DNA of 8,450 nt, from NCBI GenBank assembly GCA_937915775.1, contig CALGGQ010000292.1:1-8450 (forward strand). Direction: 5' to 3'. Source of the DNA: an uncultured Clostridia bacterium. GTDB lineage: Bacteria; Bacillota; Clostridia; Oscillospirales; Acutalibacteraceae. The notes below the pieces were generated by a model, which saw only the letters and a list, made by a program, of their open reading frames with translations, searched no databases and was not told where the DNA came from. Positions 6,778-8,450 of the stretch are shown here, piece by piece. Both the position numbers and the translations under genes were made by a program. The number at the start of each line of letters is the position of its first letter. Position 1 is the first letter of the stretch.

Positions 6778-7627
6778 GGTTCAGTTAATTGAACGCTCGA
6801 TTATCAAAAAATACCGCAAGGAAATCTGGAACCCCTTTATTGAGGGCGTGAAAAACTATGCGCTCGTCAACGAAGGGGATAAAATTGCTGTCTGCATTTC
6901 GGGCGGCAAGGACAGTATGCTGATGGCAAAGCTGCTTCAGCAGCTGCAGCGCGTCAGCGAAACAAGCTTTGAGCTGGTCTATCTGGTGATGGACCCCGGC
7001 TATAACGAGGTCAACCGCCGTAAGATTGAGAGCAATGCAGCGCTGCTGCAAATCCCGATTACCGTTTTCGAAAGCAATATTTTTGCGGTGACGGACAGTG
7101 TCGGCGGCTCGCCGTGTTACCTCTGCGCCCGTATGCGCAGAGGCCATCTCTATGCCAAGGCGAAGGAGCTCGGCTGCAATAAAATTGCGCTCGGGCATCA
7201 TTTCAGCGATGTGATTGAAACCACGCTGCTCGGTATGTTTTACGGCTCCCAGCTTCAGGCGATGCTGCCGAAGCTGCATTCCACAAACTTTGAGGGGATG
7301 GAGCTGATTCGCCCGATGTACTGCATTCATGAGGAGGCAATTCTCAGCTGGGTGCGGTATAATGACCTGGAATTTATCCAGTGCGCCTGCCGCTTTGTGG
7401 ACGATTATACCCATACTGCGGACGGTATCGGCGCGTCCAAACGGCGCGAAATCAAGCAGCTGATTAAGGATATGAAAAAGGTCAATCCCGATGTGGAACG
7501 CAATATTTTTAAAAGCCTTCATTCGGTCTGTCTGGACACCATGCCGGGCTATAAGCAGGGAGGGGAATACCATTCCTTTTTAGAAGCCTTTAACAAAGCA
7601 AAGGGGGAAGAGAATGAAACGCTGTGA
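6758..7627 (+). CDS. TtcA-family PP-loop tRNA thiolation enzyme
   Basis: This 289-residue ATP-pyrophosphatase belongs to the tRNA 2-thiocytidine group, which adenylates a tRNA base and inserts sulfur. The PP-loop is SGGKDS at residues 48-53. The Fe-S cluster motif C120-x-x-C123 lies in the segment SPCYLCARMRRGHLYAKA. The signature LGHHFSDVIETTLLGMFYGSQLQAMLPKL spans about 145-173. A later C209-A-C211 pair can supply the third cysteine. The Firmicute enzymes are diverged from E. coli TtcA, so the exact target base is not certain and I give no symbol. Start: ATG 6758 with AAAGG at 6748-6752. The frame is open further upstream, but that part overlaps tcdA in another frame and has no ribosome site. 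It overlaps tcdA by 20 bases and the PHP gene by 14. Confidence 0.9.
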   Translation: MARELSKVQLIERSIIKKYRKEIWNPFIEGVKNYALVNEGDKIAVCISGGKDSMLMAKLLQQLQRVSETSFELVYLVMDPGYNEVNRRKIESNAALLQIPITVFESNIFAVTDSVGGSPCYLCARMRRGHLYAKAKELGCNKIALGHHFSDVIETTLLGMFYGSQLQAMLPKLHSTNFEGMELIRPMYCIHEEAILSWVRYNDLEFIQCACRFVDDYTHTADGIGASKRREIKQLIKDMKKVNPDVERNIFKSLHSVCLDTMPGYKQGGEYHSFLEAFNKAKGEENETL

Positions 7628-8450
7628 TTTACATTGTCACTCCTGCTTTTCGGACGGCTCTCTGACCCCGACTCAGCTGGTCAGGCTGGCGGAGCAGCAG
7701 GGCTTATCGGCGCTGGCGCTCACCGACCATAACACCGCCAAGGGCTTGCCGGAATTGATGCAGGCAGGCAAGAAAAGTGAGGTTATTACGGTGGCAGGCT
7801 GCGAGCTGTCCACCGATTATAACGGCACCGAGCTGCACATCGTAGCGCTCTTTATGCCCGAGCAGTCGTGGCAGGAGATTGAGGATTTTGTGTATTTAAT
7901 GCACCTCGCCAAGCACGACAGCAACCTTAAGCTCATTGCCTCTCTCAATGAGGCGGGCTATGCGATTACTTACGAGGAGGCAGCTGCTCTGACCGACGCC
8001 GACGAATTCAACCGTGCGCACGTGGCGCGCGTGCTCTACCACAGGCGCTGCGAGTCGGACCGCCACGCCAAGGCATCGACCGAGAAGCTGGGCGGTCTTG
8101 CGGCGCTCCGCCGGCACCTGGAGGGCTCTACGGTGGTGCCGCGACCGTCGCTGCGCGTGCCCCAGGGTTTCGAGCTGACCTTCGAGCTGCCCGAGGAGCC
8201 GCCGCTCGTGAGCGTCCTGGTGCTCAACCGCGACAGCATCGCCACGCTCGACCGCTGCCTGACGGCGTTGCGCGAGCACACCGACTATGCGAACTACGAG
8301 GTCATCGTCGTGGAGAACGGCAGCGTCGACCCTGCGACCTTTGCGTACTACCGCGAGGCGGAGGCGGCCGACGAGCACCTCCGCACGATCTACTACCAGG
8401 CGGACGGCAGCTTCAACGAGGCGCTGCTCATAGACTTTGGCGCCTCCCGC
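7614..8450 (+). CDS. PHP-domain phosphoesterase N-terminal part, continuing in frame into a foreign glycosyltransferase fragment (runs off the window)
   Basis: Start ATG 7614 has AAGGGGGAAG at 7601-7610 and overlaps the TtcA-like gene by 14 bases. Residues 1-141 are a normal PHP domain like those of RNase AM/TrpH-type proteins: DLHCHSCFSDG (H7, H9), LTDHNT (D38, H39), E64, H75 and NRAH (H136) are metal-binding positions of that family. The reading frame has no stop to the window end (279 codons). After about residue 139 it ceases to look PHP-like and becomes family-2 glycosyltransferase. The C-terminal PHP motifs (a later histidine and the Asp-x-His pair) are missing, so this reading would not give a complete phosphoesterase. 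The composite is probably an assembly join; the first ~139 codons are the trustworthy part. Confidence 0.75.
   Translation, partial: MKRCDLHCHSCFSDGSLTPTQLVRLAEQQGLSALALTDHNTAKGLPELMQAGKKSEVITVAGCELSTDYNGTELHIVALFMPEQSWQEIEDFVYLMHLAKHDSNLKLIASLNEAGYAITYEEAAALTDADEFNRAHVARVLYHRRCESDRHAKASTEKLGGLAALRRHLEGSTVVPRPSLRVPQGFELTFELPEEPPLVSVLVLNRDSIATLDRCLTALREHTDYANYEVIVVENGSVDPATFAYYREAEAADEHLRTIYYQADGSFNEALLIDFGASR
8031..8450 (+). other. Fragment of a tandem family-2 glycosyltransferase from a GC-rich organism
   Basis: From VLYHRRCESD onward the translation matches the hinge of tandem GT2 proteins: the end of one GT-A domain ('VLYHWRCHxxSTA...'), a short helix (LGGLAALRRHLEGS), then a new GT-A domain starting PPLVSVLVLNRDSIATLDRC and NYEVIVVENGS. 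By hand count about 126 of 137 codons from 8040 end in G or C (~92%), against about 93 of 130 (~72%) in 7614-8003. Such proteins build surface polysaccharides. The style suggests Actinobacteria/Coriobacteriia such as Collinsella, but the taxon is a guess. The first GT domain is absent, replaced by the PHP part. Confidence 0.75.

Noticed and set aside
8004..8009. GAATTC (EcoRI site) just before the PHP/GT2 join, suggesting a cloning junction
   Set aside because: The encoded E-F-N followed by R-A-H fits the natural PHP sequence, and the similarity to PHP proteins continues at least 10 bases past the site, so the site is probably coincidental.
7896..8378. A 160-codon minus-strand open frame over the 3' end
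   Set aside because: It is the antisense shadow expected in very GC-rich coding DNA; the + strand reads as a clear PHP/GT2 protein.
1..8450. CRISPR array, toxin-antitoxin pair, or phage-defence system
   Set aside because: No regularly spaced repeats, no paired small genes and no nuclease or defence-type domains were found; the genes are explained by mobilization and tRNA-modification functions.

Overview
The window looks like the chromosome of a gut-type low-to-mid GC Firmicute, probably class Clostridia (Oscillospiraceae/Ruminococcaceae-like). This is inferred from gene families, strong AAGGAGG-type ribosome sites and the type of integrated element; no rRNA gene is present to fix the taxon. 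The last ~420 bases look like DNA from a different, much more GC-rich organism.

Positions 1 to about 4.5 kb are the right-hand part of a mobilizable or conjugative element of the Tn4451/TnpX-like class. In order, all on the + strand: the tail of an upstream gene (probably a MobC-like accessory protein), a MobP-type relaxase, a ParB/Spo0J-N-domain protein, a 53-residue TnpW-like protein, and a large serine recombinase with a zinc ribbon and C-terminal coiled coil. The relaxase overlaps both of its neighbours, so these genes form a tight operon. The recombinase is set off by a 10-bp hairpin upstream and another downstream, with the same GGTGTA/TACACC core. The left end of the element and its oriT are outside the window.

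Positions 4274-4576 form an AT-rich non-coding stretch that must contain or lie near the right end of the element. It holds a direct repeat, an unusually extended imperfect inverted repeat (4376-4515), and the intrinsic terminator of the next gene.

Positions 4577-7627 are host chromosome. A minus-strand XRE regulator with four membrane segments is divergent from a + strand operon: a putative lipoprotein of unknown function, TcdA (t6A to ct6A dehydratase), a TtcA-like PP-loop tRNA thiolase, and a PHP-domain phosphoesterase. Every adjacent pair in the operon overlaps (8, 20 and 14 nt), so translation is probably coupled. Two of the genes act in tRNA modification, and the PHP family includes RNA-processing 5'-3' exonucleases (RNase AM type).

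The PHP gene starts normally at 7614 but at about 8019-8039 it passes, without a frameshift, into the middle of a tandem family-2 glycosyltransferase of very GC-rich, Coriobacteriia-like character. The join falls on a short sequence that both protein families can encode. The simplest reading is a chimeric assembly; a real gene fusion is less likely. I did not find a convincing new system; the items most worth checking are this join and the inverted repeat at the element's right end.
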